NCBI RefSeq assembly: GCF_048128805.1
Contig: NC_136000.1
Coordinates: 12,916,854-12,980,853 of the forward strand
Origin: Centroberyx gerrardi
Lineage: Eukaryota > Chordata > Actinopteri > Beryciformes > Berycidae
DNA: 64,000 bases
Reading direction: 5' to 3'
Position numbers and translations under genes: made by a program. Numbering within the stretch: the stretch's first letter is position 1; the number at the start of each line of letters is the position of its first letter. The notes beneath the pieces are model-generated. The model was not told where the DNA came from and searched no databases. It was given only the letters and a program-made list of their open reading frames with translations. Positions 25,323-37,156 of this stretch are shown piece by piece.

Positions 25323-28175
25323 GACCCTGGGCCCCTCCCCCCTCCCCAATGCCTTGGCTCCTCCTTGTGCCTACAGTGGGAAAAAAAAGCGTCACTCCAT
25401 CCAAAGAAAAGCCTAACATGGTTGTCAGTCATCATCTTATCCTCCATCCAGACGGACAAAACAGACGTGAAAAAGAGAAAACATTCTATCTAGCAACTTT
25501 ATTGGCTCTTTGTGGAGTGGACTCAACCATCAGCCATTTCCAAATGCAGTGCGGTCTGGCATCTTTTTCCACCATTTTTTCTTTCTTTTTTTAAGGAGTG
25601 CCAAGGAGTTAAGGAATCATGTGTAGCTTTAGTACATTATGTGATGTGTTTTTCGTTCTATTGCAACGTCTTCTTGAGTGACACGCCCGTGGCTGCTGGT
25701 GAATTGTTCTGTGCTTTTCTTTCGCCATTCTAGCCAGGAATGAGAGACACTCAGTGGGGATTTGCGGCACTTTTGTGATTTACACATTTCAAATGGCAAA
25801 AGACACAGGCTCTGGTCTCTCGTGCAGACAGTCTTCTGCATGTGACTGTACAGATTAAGTGTATCATAAGTGAAAACAAACTATTTCTTCTACTGTAAAT
25901 GTATAATTCTTTACTGTTTTGTTTTTTTTTGGTTAGTGCTCTCAGGACTCTTAACACATAAATGAAGGTATCCGTTGTGATGAGTTCCTTGGACGCTGTC
26001 GTTGAGGATTTGATGCCAGTCAAGTTCTCTTTGCAGTCGTCCAATCAGGTGGACCTCTTACAATTATGTTAGGTTGCTAGATTTGGAAGTTGAACAACAA
26101 GGTCACCATATCCCACTTTTTGGCCTTCTTTGTTCAAGGTCCCTCTTTTCATCTGATATTTTTTTATTGTCTTGCTAACATCTTGTTCTGATCACATCAT
26201 GTAACAAGCTAGATACTTTATAGAGTCATGGGAACAGAAAGGGAAGATCACCTAGTCGGATACACCTTTATCGTCTTTACCGATTTGTTTTTGATAGTGA
26301 AGAATGAATAACCACTAACTGAAAAATTATGATTCTACCTGTTCAGATATGAAGACAAGGGAAAAGCGAAGGCTGCCGTGGCTTAGTTTAGAAGTGAGAG
26401 TGTATAATGTTATACAGCTAGTTTACATGGGTGTGGAAATAAATTTAAAAATGATTCCAGTGTGGATGTACAAAAAAAATGTAAGATTACATCATTCTAT
26501 TATTCTTCAGATAATGAATCTAAGAACTTTTCAATGTGGGCATGCAGACACATTTATTAAATGTGACTATTAATTGACAAAGGTCTGTAATATTTGTATG
26601 TCACAACTGATCACTTTTTTGCTTTGACAGCTGTTAATGTTAGTCTTAAAACAACTGGAAGGGATGGAGGAGTAACGTAAGGCAGTGGTATTGTCACACT
26701 ATTCACTAACATACACCGCAGTGTGTTCACAGCTAGTGTCACAGGAGATAATTGGCGGTTTGTTTTTAAATCCACGTGCACTTATCTTCTGGTCAACATG
26801 GTGTCTGCAGGTGCCTGTTTCTTCACGGACCGAATCCCCTTAAGAGCTCATGAGTGTAGCCCTCAGTGTTAGTTTACATTAGCGTGCCATAAAACGTAAA
26901 ACTTGTAGACCGCTTTTATCTCTCATAAGGATAGAGGAAGAGCCCGCGAGGTTTCTGGAGCCACTTTAAATGGATGAAGTCTCAGGACTGGAGGAGATGT
27001 CATTGCTGTTGTGGGATTGTTTGACCTCAGGTGTTTTCTTCCTCCCCTCAGAAAATGGATCCTGTTCATTGGTATCAACACTAACTGAAAGAAAATGGGT
27101 ATCTGTACATGATGTATAATGGGAAAACTCTGTGATTCATTGCCTGCACCAAGCAAACATTTCACCCACCAACAGGCTTTGTCAGGTGGGCGAACAGCTA
27201 ATAAAGCACAGGGTTTTGAGTTATATATTATGCACAAATATGTTTTTTTTCTGACTTTTGTTTATCCTGGCTTCATTGTTTTAATAATGCATGTAATATT
27301 AATATCACACCTCTCTTACTGTGCAAACTATCCCAATGGCTGTGGTAATCACGCACACATGGGCTCTGGAGGAGATTTAAAACTAGTGTGTGTCTCACAG
27401 TTAACAATTTATTTCACATGGCAGATGAATTTGGCAGGTGAACGGTCGCTATACTCCTCATGGAGATTGTCTGTACAAAGTGGAGCTGTTTTTAAATTTC
27501 ATCTTCTAGGCTGGATCACTCCAGTTGGCCTGGATTATTTACATGTAAACTTGTACAGTACTTGGGAAAATTTGCATTTCATTTGAAAATGAAAATTACA
27601 TTTTGATACATCTGTTCTTTTTTGTATTCTAATTCCAGAGTAAATTGTTCAAAGATGTTCATATGTGACAAACCTTCCTCTCTTCTAAGTTATTTATGTT
27701 CTTATATGTGCTAGTTGAAATGGGGTTTGCTTATGATACTTTCCTCCACCATCATCAATGGTAAAAACAATTCAGTGTGATGGAGTTAATGTTACATTCT
27801 CATTTTTGTCTTTGTTATCCTGTGGCATGGTTTGGGTAGAAGAGCAGAAGAATAATGCCTGTAAATTTACTTTCATTTTAATTTCGTAGTCTTGGTAAAG
27901 TTTTTAGATAAACGTGCACTGAAATGTCCAAATTGAGTTGAAATGTTGTAGGTGATGTAGGCCGAAAGAACACAAGATTAAAAAGTAATACTACTGTCTG
28001 ATTTTAATGTTCACTGTGTTTTATACAGTATCGGAAATTTTTGTTCACTTTGAACATTTTTACTAAAAAAAAAAAAATTTCAAATTGTATTGTGCAAAGA
28101 GATGTAATTTTTGGAGTACTTGAAATGCATTAATTAAAAGACTCGTTCAAAATAAACTAGACCCCTGTTTACTGT
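25323..28175 (+). other. adam10: adam10 3' UTR (about 2.85 kb)
   Basis: Sequence without recognisable coding content, running to AATAAA at 28151-28156, which is followed by the GU-rich stretch 'tgtgtgttctgtttgcc'. Earlier hexamers at 26438-26443 and 27200-27205 could give shorter forms. A long 3' UTR is also usual for mammalian ADAM10. Exact end not provable here. Confidence 0.55.
28151..28156 (+). terminator. Distal poly(A) signal of adam10
   Basis: AATAAA followed within about 35 bases by a GU-rich downstream element (28182-28200). Confidence 0.5.
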
Positions 28176-28615
28176 CTCTAATGTGTGTTCTGTTTGCCTT
28201 TTCCCATCTGTTTGGTGCAGTGTTAGCTGTGAATACAGATGTCTCCTGCAGGGAAGGGAGCAGGAGCTACTTAAAAAACTGACCTGAAAATTGACCTTTA
28301 AAACATCGATCTGCCAACTCACAGCGATTGCATTATGTTTTACATTTTTAGGTGTTAAGCTCTTTTTCCAGAGTGACTTATAATGAGTGCAACAATCACC
28401 AGCAGTACAAGTAATCAATAGTAAGGAGGGCGAGGGTCAGATCTACAGATGATTCTTGAGTCTCTTGAATTATCATGTATGATAGAAGTGTGAGGTTAAG
28501 ACATAAGAGCTGAGGATGAATTATAATGTCTATGGATGGACATTCAGCAAAGAAGACAGGAGTAGAGTGAAGGACAAGAAAGGTCAAATGTTTATCTGCC
28601 TTTCCTGAAGGGCAG

Positions 28616-28868
28616 GGTTAGAATTTAGGAAGCTGTGTACCTGCTGAATTTATCATTCATAGTGTTAAATGCCTGTGCAATAATTCATTAGAGGTAAATT
28701 CCTGTGATGTGAGCCTTATTCTCTTTGGTAAACGCAGTGGGAGAGCGTCCAAGGCGGTTAGAATTTAGGAAGTGCATTGCTGCTGCTGAATTTATCATTT
28801 ATAGTGTTAGATTCCTGTGAAGTGAACCTGGTTTGCTGTGGTAAATGCAGTGGGAGGGCGTCCACAGC
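28616..28868. repeat. Diverged tandem duplication, about 140-bp unit
   Basis: Copy 1 starts at 28616 and copy 2 at 28757, each with 'ggttagaatttaggaag'. They share 'gctgaatttatcatt', 'atagtgtta', 'attcctgtga' and 'gcagtgggag(a/g)gcgtcc' in the same order. Copy 2 lacks about 25 bases present in copy 1. Confidence 0.85.
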
Positions 28869-29949
28869 AGAGGGAGCAGCTGACGAGGGGTGAAGTGTTG
28901 GTATCAGAGGTTTGTTTCCATCTGCCTCCTGCCCTGCAGAGCAGCAGCAGCCTCTGCTCCCCGGAGAGTCATCAGCATCAGGACCACACAGCCACTGTCA
29001 CTTCCCTTCATCTCCACTGTTTCCATAAAACAGTACTTCAGCTATCTTTGATGACAGGTTTTAACCTGAGAACCAAATGTCAAATCTTTGCGTTTGCTCT
29101 GATACATCAGAAATAGACCTTTTATTTGATTGAAGATGGCAGAGGCAATTGCAACTGCTCAGATAGTTTTATTTTCCTCAGTTACAGGAGAGCCTGCTAT
29201 AATGTCCTGCACAATAAATCATAATTCTATTTGCAATATCAATTTACATGTTAATCCATTTGTTATTCTAAATTTTTTGATTTATTGCTTATACCTATTG
29301 ATCAGTTTTTCCCCCAATGAGTACACTTGATGATGTAACAACCATAGGAAAGAGCATGTGGGATCCTGGAAGCACGCAGCTGCACATGCAATGCAATGTG
29401 GCATGCTATTGATTTTCAATGCAGATCCTCAGCTGCAGTCGCTGGGTGTGACATGTATTAGCACAGTCACCCACAACAATAGTTTTGGTTCAATATTTTC
29501 TGGATGAAGCAAGCGGTGATTTGCGTTCCGTGCGTCTACATTGTTGTCATCCCCGATAGTTTGGTCCATTTTCTCACAATTCAGCTCCATGTGCTGATGT
29601 CACTCTGTGGCTGAAACAATGTGCCAGTAAAGAGGAAAGAGGACAATGTTGCTAATCCGAGTCAATATTCTACATTTAGAGTTTCAGCTCTGTGCAAGGA
29701 GCTGACGTCAGGGCCAACAAGGCAAACCTTTGTCTGTCCTGGCAGTGACAAAGCATGACTGTAAGTGGCATTGGCCTGCTGAGTGTCACCCAGCTCTCAC
29801 ACACGAGCAACTGACCCTGAACATATACTCTAAGTGGAGCAAAATAAAGAATGGAAGCAAAGAAATAACTATTATAGAATGAGGCTTAGGAGCGCTGCTG
29901 TGCTCACCAGGTATCAAAGACGGTGCTCTTTGGAGTCAAGGTTTACATA

Positions 29950-30177
29950 TCAACAGGCAAAAGAGGGAATGAAGCTCATTGTTTGTGGTTAAGAAGGCTG
30001 ATCTCCCCGTTTCAGCTGTACAGTCTTCATCAGGGCATGAAATGCGTAGGCATAGCCCATAAATTAAAGGCTTTTTAACCTTTTCAACAAAGAAGAGTGC
30101 CTTGGACTGTTCTTCTGGGGGAGATCAGCCTTCTTAACCACAAACAATGGGCTTCATTCCCTCTTTTGCCTGCTGAT
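29950..30177. mobile_element. Foldback/MITE-like element with ~58-bp inverted arms
   Basis: The left arm (29950-30007) contains 'caggcaaaagagggaatgaa' and 'tgtttgtggttaagaaggct' and ends in 'gatctcccc'. The right arm (30119-30177) is its reverse complement with about two mismatches. The spacer is about 110 bases. No coding capacity. Confidence 0.85.
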
Positions 30178-30250
30178 AAAGAAATAACTAATTCCCCAGT
30201 ATCAGTATTTTTAATTTGGTCATTCATTTTGTCTCCTGATAACATTAGCT

Positions 30251-31861
30251 ACCTGCTTCTCTGAAGGAATCAAGAGCCTCCTGGTAATACTTTGCTGCTG
30301 GTTGGTGGCATCCCATCTGGTAGTAGGCATAGGCCAAGTTACCAAAACTCTCCCCTTGTCTAATCCTTTCAAACAACATACACAAGACAGGTAGAAATCA
30401 GACCGATAACAATTCACAATTCCACACAATTCCAAATTGTTGTTCCAAAATGTTGAATCATACTTTAAATTAAAAGTTAGAGTTAATCATATTTGAATTA
30501 AAAGTGAGAGGTGCTTTAGAGGGATAGCGTTCTTCATACTGAACAGTTCAGCAGCCTCCATGTGATCTGAAAGGGACATGGAGAAGTCCCCCCCCCCCTC
30601 TCCCCCAGGTTCTGCAGCAGCACAGCTTTCAAAACACTGAGCCTGGTTGGTGTTGATCAGTCCATCAGTGCTTCTTGAAAGCAGCTAGGCCTTTGCCTGG
30701 CTGAATCCACCCAGAGTGCACTATTGTAGCCCGACGGCATTCAACAGCTGTCCTAGGTGAGAGAAAAGAAGGGAGAGAGCTTTACAATCACTTCCCTGTA
30801 CAAACATTTATTGAGCAGTTCACCAATCTATACAAACTGATTTTCCTCTCTGTTCCACAATTGCTATCGTGCATCGTATGTTGTATATCAATATACAATA
30901 TACAAGATCTACACTACTTTACCCCTCAGGCTGGTGTCAGATACCCTCTCCCTGCAGTCTCGTGACAGTGCTGCAAAAGCTCAGATGCCTCTCCACTCAG
31001 CACTGAGCACTTGGCTGCGTCTTGTTGGGCGACGGCGGCCTCTTCCCTCCTGCCGGCCTGCTGGTAAGCCTTGGCAGCACGGATAAAAGACTGGGCGGCC
31101 GCCGCTTTATCCTCCAGGCCGGCCCAGCAGTGGGAAAGCTTCACCAGAGCATCACCTTGGCTGCTGGGATCCCTGAACCTGAACCTCCCCTCTGCCTGCT
31201 CTCATGCCTCCCCAGCCCTTCATATGCCAGAGAGAGCAGTGTGTTGAAGTGCAGATCTCCGTCTGGCCAGCCGTTCTGCTCCTGTAGCTTCATGCATCTC
31301 TGAAGGCATCTGAGTTTGCCTACAGCCATGGACACCGGGGTTGGGGCCGCAGGAAACAGAACTGAATTCCATGAAATTCCATGAAATTCAAATAAAAGAC
31401 AGTTAAACAAATCAAATACATTCAATATGTATTACAATTACATGTTATGCATCGAATACCACCTGAAAGGTAGCCCACCTTTAACATTTTTATGATATTC
31501 AGTATTGATAATATATAACACTATGTGTAATCTCAGATATGTGGTAAGAGAAAACAAAAAAACATGAAATTTTACAGTATTTCATTAGATTAAATTAAAC
31601 TTCCTGAAATTCCAATTCAATACCAGTTCCTCAGTTGAATTGGAATTGATGAGTTAATTCATGAATTGACCCCCACCCTGCCATACACTGACCCAGGTTG
31701 AACAGACAGCAGCACCGACAGCGTAACGAATCTCCACAGGATAACAAGAAGGCTGTCTTATACTGAGATAGTGTTTTGCCATTAATTTGCCATGTGTCAG
31801 TGCGCTCCTCAGAAATCCTCAGCTCTGCAACAATGACTGCAGATCTAACGGTTGAGTTCAA
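30251..31861 (-). pseudogene. TTC24-like tetratricopeptide-repeat pseudogene
   Basis: Minus-strand fragments line up in order with the remembered vertebrate TTC24 TPR protein. Around 31790-31670 there is QYKTAFLLSCGD...LFNLG. Around 31350-31200 there is GDLHFNTLLSLAYEGLGRHE. At 31190-30926 there is QGDALVKLSHCWAG with AAAQSFIRAAKAYQQAGRR. At 30755-30541 there is LINTNQAQCFES and SLSDHMEAAELF. At 30359-30251 there is GESFGNLAYAYYQMG with AAKYYQEALDSFREAG, this last exon still having good splice sites. Damage: a frame change near 31200 between two TPR segments; in 30755-30541 an in-frame TGA and at least two frame changes, one at a (C)11 run (30588-30598); and a weak acceptor (ctgcgg) near 31350. 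Some breaks could be sequencing errors, but their number favours a decayed gene. Other TPR families are possible. Confidence 0.6.
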
Positions 31862-33184
31862 AGCAGACGTCCCAGTGTGTGTGTGTGTGTGACTCAGATC
31901 CTAGCTCTGCAGAAAGGCATTCACTGGAGTGACAAGCTTGGATAATACACAGTAAATATTTTACAGCATAATGCTCTGAGCTGACATTGTGTGGCATAAA
32001 CATCAACTAAATACAAATAATCTGTCTCATGTCAGAACTTGTCCAATTAGCAGAGAGTATTCAATCTGCAGCTATACATCTGCTTGCCTGCTGTGGAGGT
32101 TTACTGAAAGATTCATGTGTCTGCTGTTACTGTCTCTCTCTCTCACACTTCATGACACAGGAGACTTAAGAGCCTGCACAGTATCTGAGGAACTGAATAT
32201 CTTGGAGGGTTAATGGTGTTCATGCTACTAAGCAACAAGGATCACATCAACAAACTCAGCCACTGTGTGTTTTGACCGTTGTGCAGTGATAAATCTAATA
32301 GATGGAGTCCCACTGATAGAGTGATTTGAGTCTCTGATAATATGCTGTTTATTGTAAAAAAAAAAATAATAATCTTTCTAGAAATTGATTTTTCTATCAA
32401 TTTTAATGTAGGCAAAACAACACTGAGTAAAAGTAACAAATATTAATGAACATAAAGGAGAATTCCTCATGACTTGCAAAAAAAAAGAAGAAAATAATTA
32501 CAAATTAGAACAGAAATAAGCATGAATATTCAAGTGAATACAGGTAATATCATCACAAAATACCACCACTGAAGAGAATGGGAGCATACCTGAAAGGAGA
32601 TCCAATACCTATTATTTCCACTATATCCAAGTGAAGGGTATTTTTCTTGAGTATTTACAACACAATATTTACAACACATATATGCAGTTATGACAAAGAG
32701 AGAAACACACAGGACTGAGAATTTCATGTTTTTGTGAGACATAAAACATAAAAAAAAACTAAAAAGTAGAGGGCACGGTCCAGTATGGGATTGAATTATT
32801 TGGGATTGAAGTATTTTTACAAGGATAGTACAACTTTTTGCTTGTTTTCTGTGTTTCATAACAGCATCTGCACTGCTTATTGTGTATGAAAAGCTGCAGT
32901 TTTCATCTACGCGAAAAAGTTTTCTAAATTATTTTACCTGTCAGTTTGACCCTCAAGTGTTCTAATGGTGTCACCAGTGAGCTGGAAAAGCTGGTCTCTG
33001 CAGAGCGTTCAGTCACTCAGAAGTGTAACTACGGCCTATCCTGCTATAAAAGGGTTTGCCCATGAGAGTAACCCTGTCCTTACAGAAGTACTGGGCCGGA
33101 TTCACCTGACTGACAATAAAACAATGAATCTGATAGACGATGTACAAGACACTCCTGGAAGTTGTTTTTTTTTTTTTTTTTGTT
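31862..33184. other. Spacer between the TTC24-like pseudogene and aqp9
   Basis: No gene recognised. It should include the 3' UTR of aqp9 at its right end. The only AATAAA noted on the minus strand is at 32353-32348, about 830 bases past the stop, so the poly(A) site is uncertain. A (GT)n lies at 31876-31891, just outside, and a long (T)n at 33165-33181. Confidence 0.45.
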
Positions 33185-36100
33185 TTAGCTCATGGTGATC
33201 ATCTCATATTTGTCCTTCAGACTGCTGTCCTCGTCCTCCTCCTCTTCCTCCTCCTCTTCCTCCTCGTGGGGCTTCTCTGGCTCCTCGTGGCGGTGGTGGT
33301 GCATCTCGATGAGGAGGTAGTAGACGACGGCGGCGACCACGCCCCCCACCATGGGCCCCGCCACCGGGATCCACCACCAGTAGTCTGCGGTGCTGCGAGC
33401 GCCGACACATAACGTTAAAATAAAGCACAACAGAAGCAGCTTGAATCACAAACAGTGCTGGCTGTCACTCAGGAAGCCGGCAGTGAGGCCGCTGTGGGTC
33501 ACTGCTGCTGCCATGAGGCTGTTCATTAGCATCGACTGCATCTGATGGGTGCATGTGACATTATATAACCCTTTGGTTCGTTTCAACAGCGCATGTCTAA
33601 CTCAACGGGTTTACTATGTAAATGTCGATAACAATAAAGGGATCCAATTTGGAAGAGTTGGAAACAGGCTGACAAAGATTTCTCCGAACTTTTGTTTCCA
33701 TACTCCATACCAGCTAATATAAACATTGTTTGTGCTAATTTGGAATGTACCTATATTGTAATAATTTAATTTGTTGACAAAACTCAGATGTATAACAATG
33801 AAATCCTAAGCTCCTCTGCATGTCTCTGCTACAGTTACCTGAACACCTCCATGCCCCATCCTGCCACAGCAGTGAACAGCCGGGGTCCCAGGTCTCTGGC
33901 CGGGTTCAGCGGGTAGCCGCAGTTCAGTCCCATAGACACACCGATGGCCATGATGATCAGGCCGATGGCCAGCGGCTCCACACCTTTGGGAGCTCCAATG
34001 TTTCCCCCATCAATGATAGCCAGGATGCACAAGACCAGCATGCCGGTCCCCACAACCTGGAGGAGGGACACATCACTTTGTTTAGTAAACTGCAAAGTTA
34101 AAGCTGAAAGTGTAGACTATCACCGGATCAACATGTAGAGTTTCCCTCTATGGCAGAATTTCTCCCCAATACAGAAAGAAGTCTAGTCATGTTTTACTAT
34201 TACTAAGTATCTAAAGAAAAACTGCCACCTGTACTAGAACCTCAACTGGGACCAAAACATGAACAGATGTGCAACCAGAACTAATTAAAAATACAGAGTA
34301 AATATTAACATTAGAATATTCACACTAATTTGTCTTATCTTAAGCGTTCACCTGATGTGGTTTTCATGTGGTTTCAAGCTGACAGACATGTTATTTTTGG
34401 ATGGCTGCGCCACCTTAACTAAACAGACTGAAAAGGGTGTTAAGTATAGATTTGACCTTCCAGTGAAAGCCAGGAAATGGGTCATTAGACCCAAAACTAA
34501 GCAGATGAGGGGGTGTTCTCAGACTAAGTAGGGCAATCAATTTGCATTAGCCACATTTCCAAGAGAAGGCAGCATTTAGTGGCTGAATGGGAGCGGCAGT
34601 ATAACCAGAGCAGACAGCAGTGAGAGGAGGTCATCGGGTTACAGCTCACCTGATCAATGAAGCCGCCCAGGACCGACAGGTGTCTGGCAGGGTAGGAAGC
34701 AAAGATGTGACCTGTTGCATTGATGCCCGTCACCGACAGAATCCCACTGGTGAAGTCCATGAAAGCATCTGCGAGGACAGAAATATTGACAATTAAATAG
34801 TTGTAACTGTACACAGAGAATGCTTTTGTCCATTAGCCTCTAATCTCGATGGACGTTGTGTAGCTGAAACATGTTCACTATGCCAGCTGCATAAAAACAG
34901 ACTCATTTTTAAAGAATGTTAGTTATTAAGTTTTTGGGAAACTAGTTTTTGGGGAAACTAGTCCATAATGTATTCTATCACCATATGCCTCATTTGTTAC
35001 GGTTTAATATGCGTGCATGAGGAGAGTAAATGTGTGGCTGAATAATACAGACATATTCACCATAGTATAATCCAAAGACTGCAGCAGCTCCAGCAAAACC
35101 ACCGAGAAACTGAGCAATGACATAGAAGGGAAACTTCCAGATCTTCAGTTTGCCCAGGATAACCATGGCCAGAGACACAGCAGGGTTCACATGGCCTCCT
35201 GGGACGCAGGACAAAGCAGAGAGTGAAAGAGGGGCGCTGGGGGTGGAGAAGGCTGGAGCGACAGGCTCTCCATCATTAGTTAGGCAGTCACATTTACGAG
35301 AGACAGCAGAAGGGGAGCAGCCCCGAGGGCGGTGCTGGGTTTTGTTATGTATGTGCAATGGCAAAGAGATAGAATAATGGTCACACATTATAAATGCAAA
35401 GTTTAAGTCAAAAAACAAAAGCAAGCAACATTTTTCAGTGCGTTTTTGTCAAACTGTGTAGACATTATTCCATTCTGCCCGCTTTTTGACCTGTTTGATT
35501 GTCTGTTTGTGATCTGTCCTCATGAAAACCATTCAATCCCTTTAGAGAACTGAACTGGATCTAGCTTCTGCTCAGAGGGAAGCAGTCTTGTTGGGACTGA
35601 GTCTGATCTCTGTCATAGACGGATGAGTGTAGTCTATGATCAATGGAGTTTGCAGGACATTTAGTGCCCTGGGTTATGTATGACCTCAACGAGGCTGTGT
35701 GCGCTAGCTAAGAAATCAATGGTCAGTTCACATTCATTGAATCTGGACAGGAGCGCTGGCACGTTCTTGCTGACACTGGAGCCTTAGGTGGCACATGGCT
35801 GGACCAGCAGTCACAGTTATGTTAGTACAAGCTGCAAACTGTATGAATAACACTGTTAATACTATTACAACACGTAAAGGAGAACAATGTCAGATTGTTT
35901 TATATGTTCTGGCGCAGGTTGTGTTACTTATGAATTAAACACATTAAATACATCATAGAGTCTGTAGTACTAAACAATAGATTATGTGCCACCATGGTTG
36001 TTTACTACAACAAAAAAGCTGAAAAGGCACACAACAAACTAATGTTAACTACTATATTATTAAAACTGACGTGCCATTTTCAGTTGATTTGATGAGATGC

Positions 36101-37156
36101 CGATATCCAACAGAAGTCCAATAACAATTCATTACTTTATATTGCACATGCAGAATTTTATGCCATGCACTTTAACTCAGGATACCCGAGTTGGTCTGGT
36201 GTTTTGGCTCACATGAGATAAGTTGGGTGGAAATCTGCTGTTATTAAGTACAGAAGTATTTGGCACTGTGGGGACTTCGCATGATATTTACCTGACACTC
36301 CACCAGCCACATACACTGCCATCATCAGTCCTACAGAGAAGCCGATGTGGACGGTGAGCGGCTCGCCCAGGGTGTTGCGGCTGAGGACAGTCTGAGCGAC
36401 GGACCCACAGCCAAACAACTGACAGACAGAAGGAGAAAAACAATTCTTCAGCCACATTCATTCGAGTGATTTGAATCTCTTTTGAAAGAGCATTTCTGAA
36501 CATCAGATGAAACAGTCTTGACCTCAACACCAACCAGAAATACACACTACCAGTCAAATGTTTGGACACACCACATCTTTCTTTATTTGTACTATTTTAC
36601 ACATTTTAGAAATAGATAGCAAAGACATCAAAACTATGAAATAACACAAATGGAATTATGCAGTGGCCAAAAAAGTGTTAAACAAATCAAAACTATCTTA
36701 TATTTTAGATTCTTTAAAGTAGCCGCCCTTTGCCTTGATGGAAAGGCAAAGGTTTTGGAAAGAAATTCATACATAGGCATCAACTTCACTGTTTCTATTT
36801 GTCTAAGAAACAAATTTCAAGCATTTAAGCATAAGCCTTTAGATCAAAATGGCTTTAAGATAATGAAAAACATAATACATTCAGGTGTGTCCAAACTCTT
36901 GACTGGTAGTGTAGATGTAAACAAGTTCTCAGATTTGAGAGGAAAAGTCCCAGCAGTGAGATCAACAGTAAAGCAAAGACACTGTATAAAGTATAAAGCA
37001 CTATTGTGAAAGGTTCTTGTACTGTAACTCAGCCCAACCCAGCAGAAACACCATTTTATCAGAAGAAATGTTACTTACAACCAAGACAAAAGTTCCCAGG
37101 AATTCTGCCAGGAATTCCTTGAGTATTCCATGTTTCAGAGCACAGTGTTGCCTCAT
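33185..37156 (-). CDS. aqp9: Aquaporin-9, aquaglyceroporin
   Basis: Plasma-membrane channel for water, glycerol, urea and other small neutral solutes. Exons 5' to 3' on the minus strand: 37156-37079, 36418-36292, 35198-35061, 34768-34650, 34056-33839, 33392-33185. Six exons, 888 nt, 295 aa (human AQP9 also 295). Phases join exactly. It has six membrane helices, the first pore motif NPA at 73-75 (GGHVNPAVSLA) and the second, NPARD, at 205-209; the Asp after the second NPA marks a glyceroporin. Features favouring AQP9 over AQP3/AQP10 are VYVAGGVSGGHVNPAVSLAM, NIGAPKGVEPLAIGL and the terminal KYEMITMS (human KYELSVIM), plus the ADAM10/CGNL1 neighbourhood. Loop E reads GYPLNPARDLGPR, which resembles AQP10, so a search should confirm the subtype. 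The cytoplasmic tail carries a run of ten Glu. aqp9 lies 849 bp downstream of the cgnl1 stop on the same strand. Confidence 0.92.
36543..36913. mobile_element. Non-autonomous Tc1/mariner element in aqp9 intron 1
   Basis: The left end reads 'cactaccagtcaaatgtttg' then 'gacacacc'. The right end is its inverse: 'ggtgtgtccaaactcttgac' then 'tggtagtg'. This ~28-bp terminal repeat is characteristic of teleost Tc1-like elements. The interior (about 310 bases) still shows 'gtagccgccctttgccttga', a piece of the parent's end region, but no transposase. Confidence 0.8.

Larger units (their letters stand above)
28176..30250. other. Intergenic region between adam10 and the TTC24-like pseudogene
   Basis: No gene recognised. 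It contains a diverged tandem duplication (28616-28868) and a foldback element (29950-30177), listed separately. The rest is unassigned, moderately AT-rich sequence. Confidence 0.5.

Noticed and set aside
25004-25594. 196-codon frame through the last adam10 exon
   Set aside because: An alternative frame of the repetitive His/Gln codons; the adam10 frame keeps the conserved C-terminus NYQMGQMRR.
33140-33449. Several overlapping frames with poly-Leu or poly-Arg on both strands
   Set aside because: Produced by the (TCC)n tract of the aqp9 tail; only the AQP9 frame matches a protein.
33185-37156. AQP10 or AQP3 as the identity of the aquaporin
   Set aside because: Loop E resembles AQP10, but VYVAGGVSGG, GAPKGVEPLAIGL, the KYE-type C-terminus and synteny fit AQP9 better.
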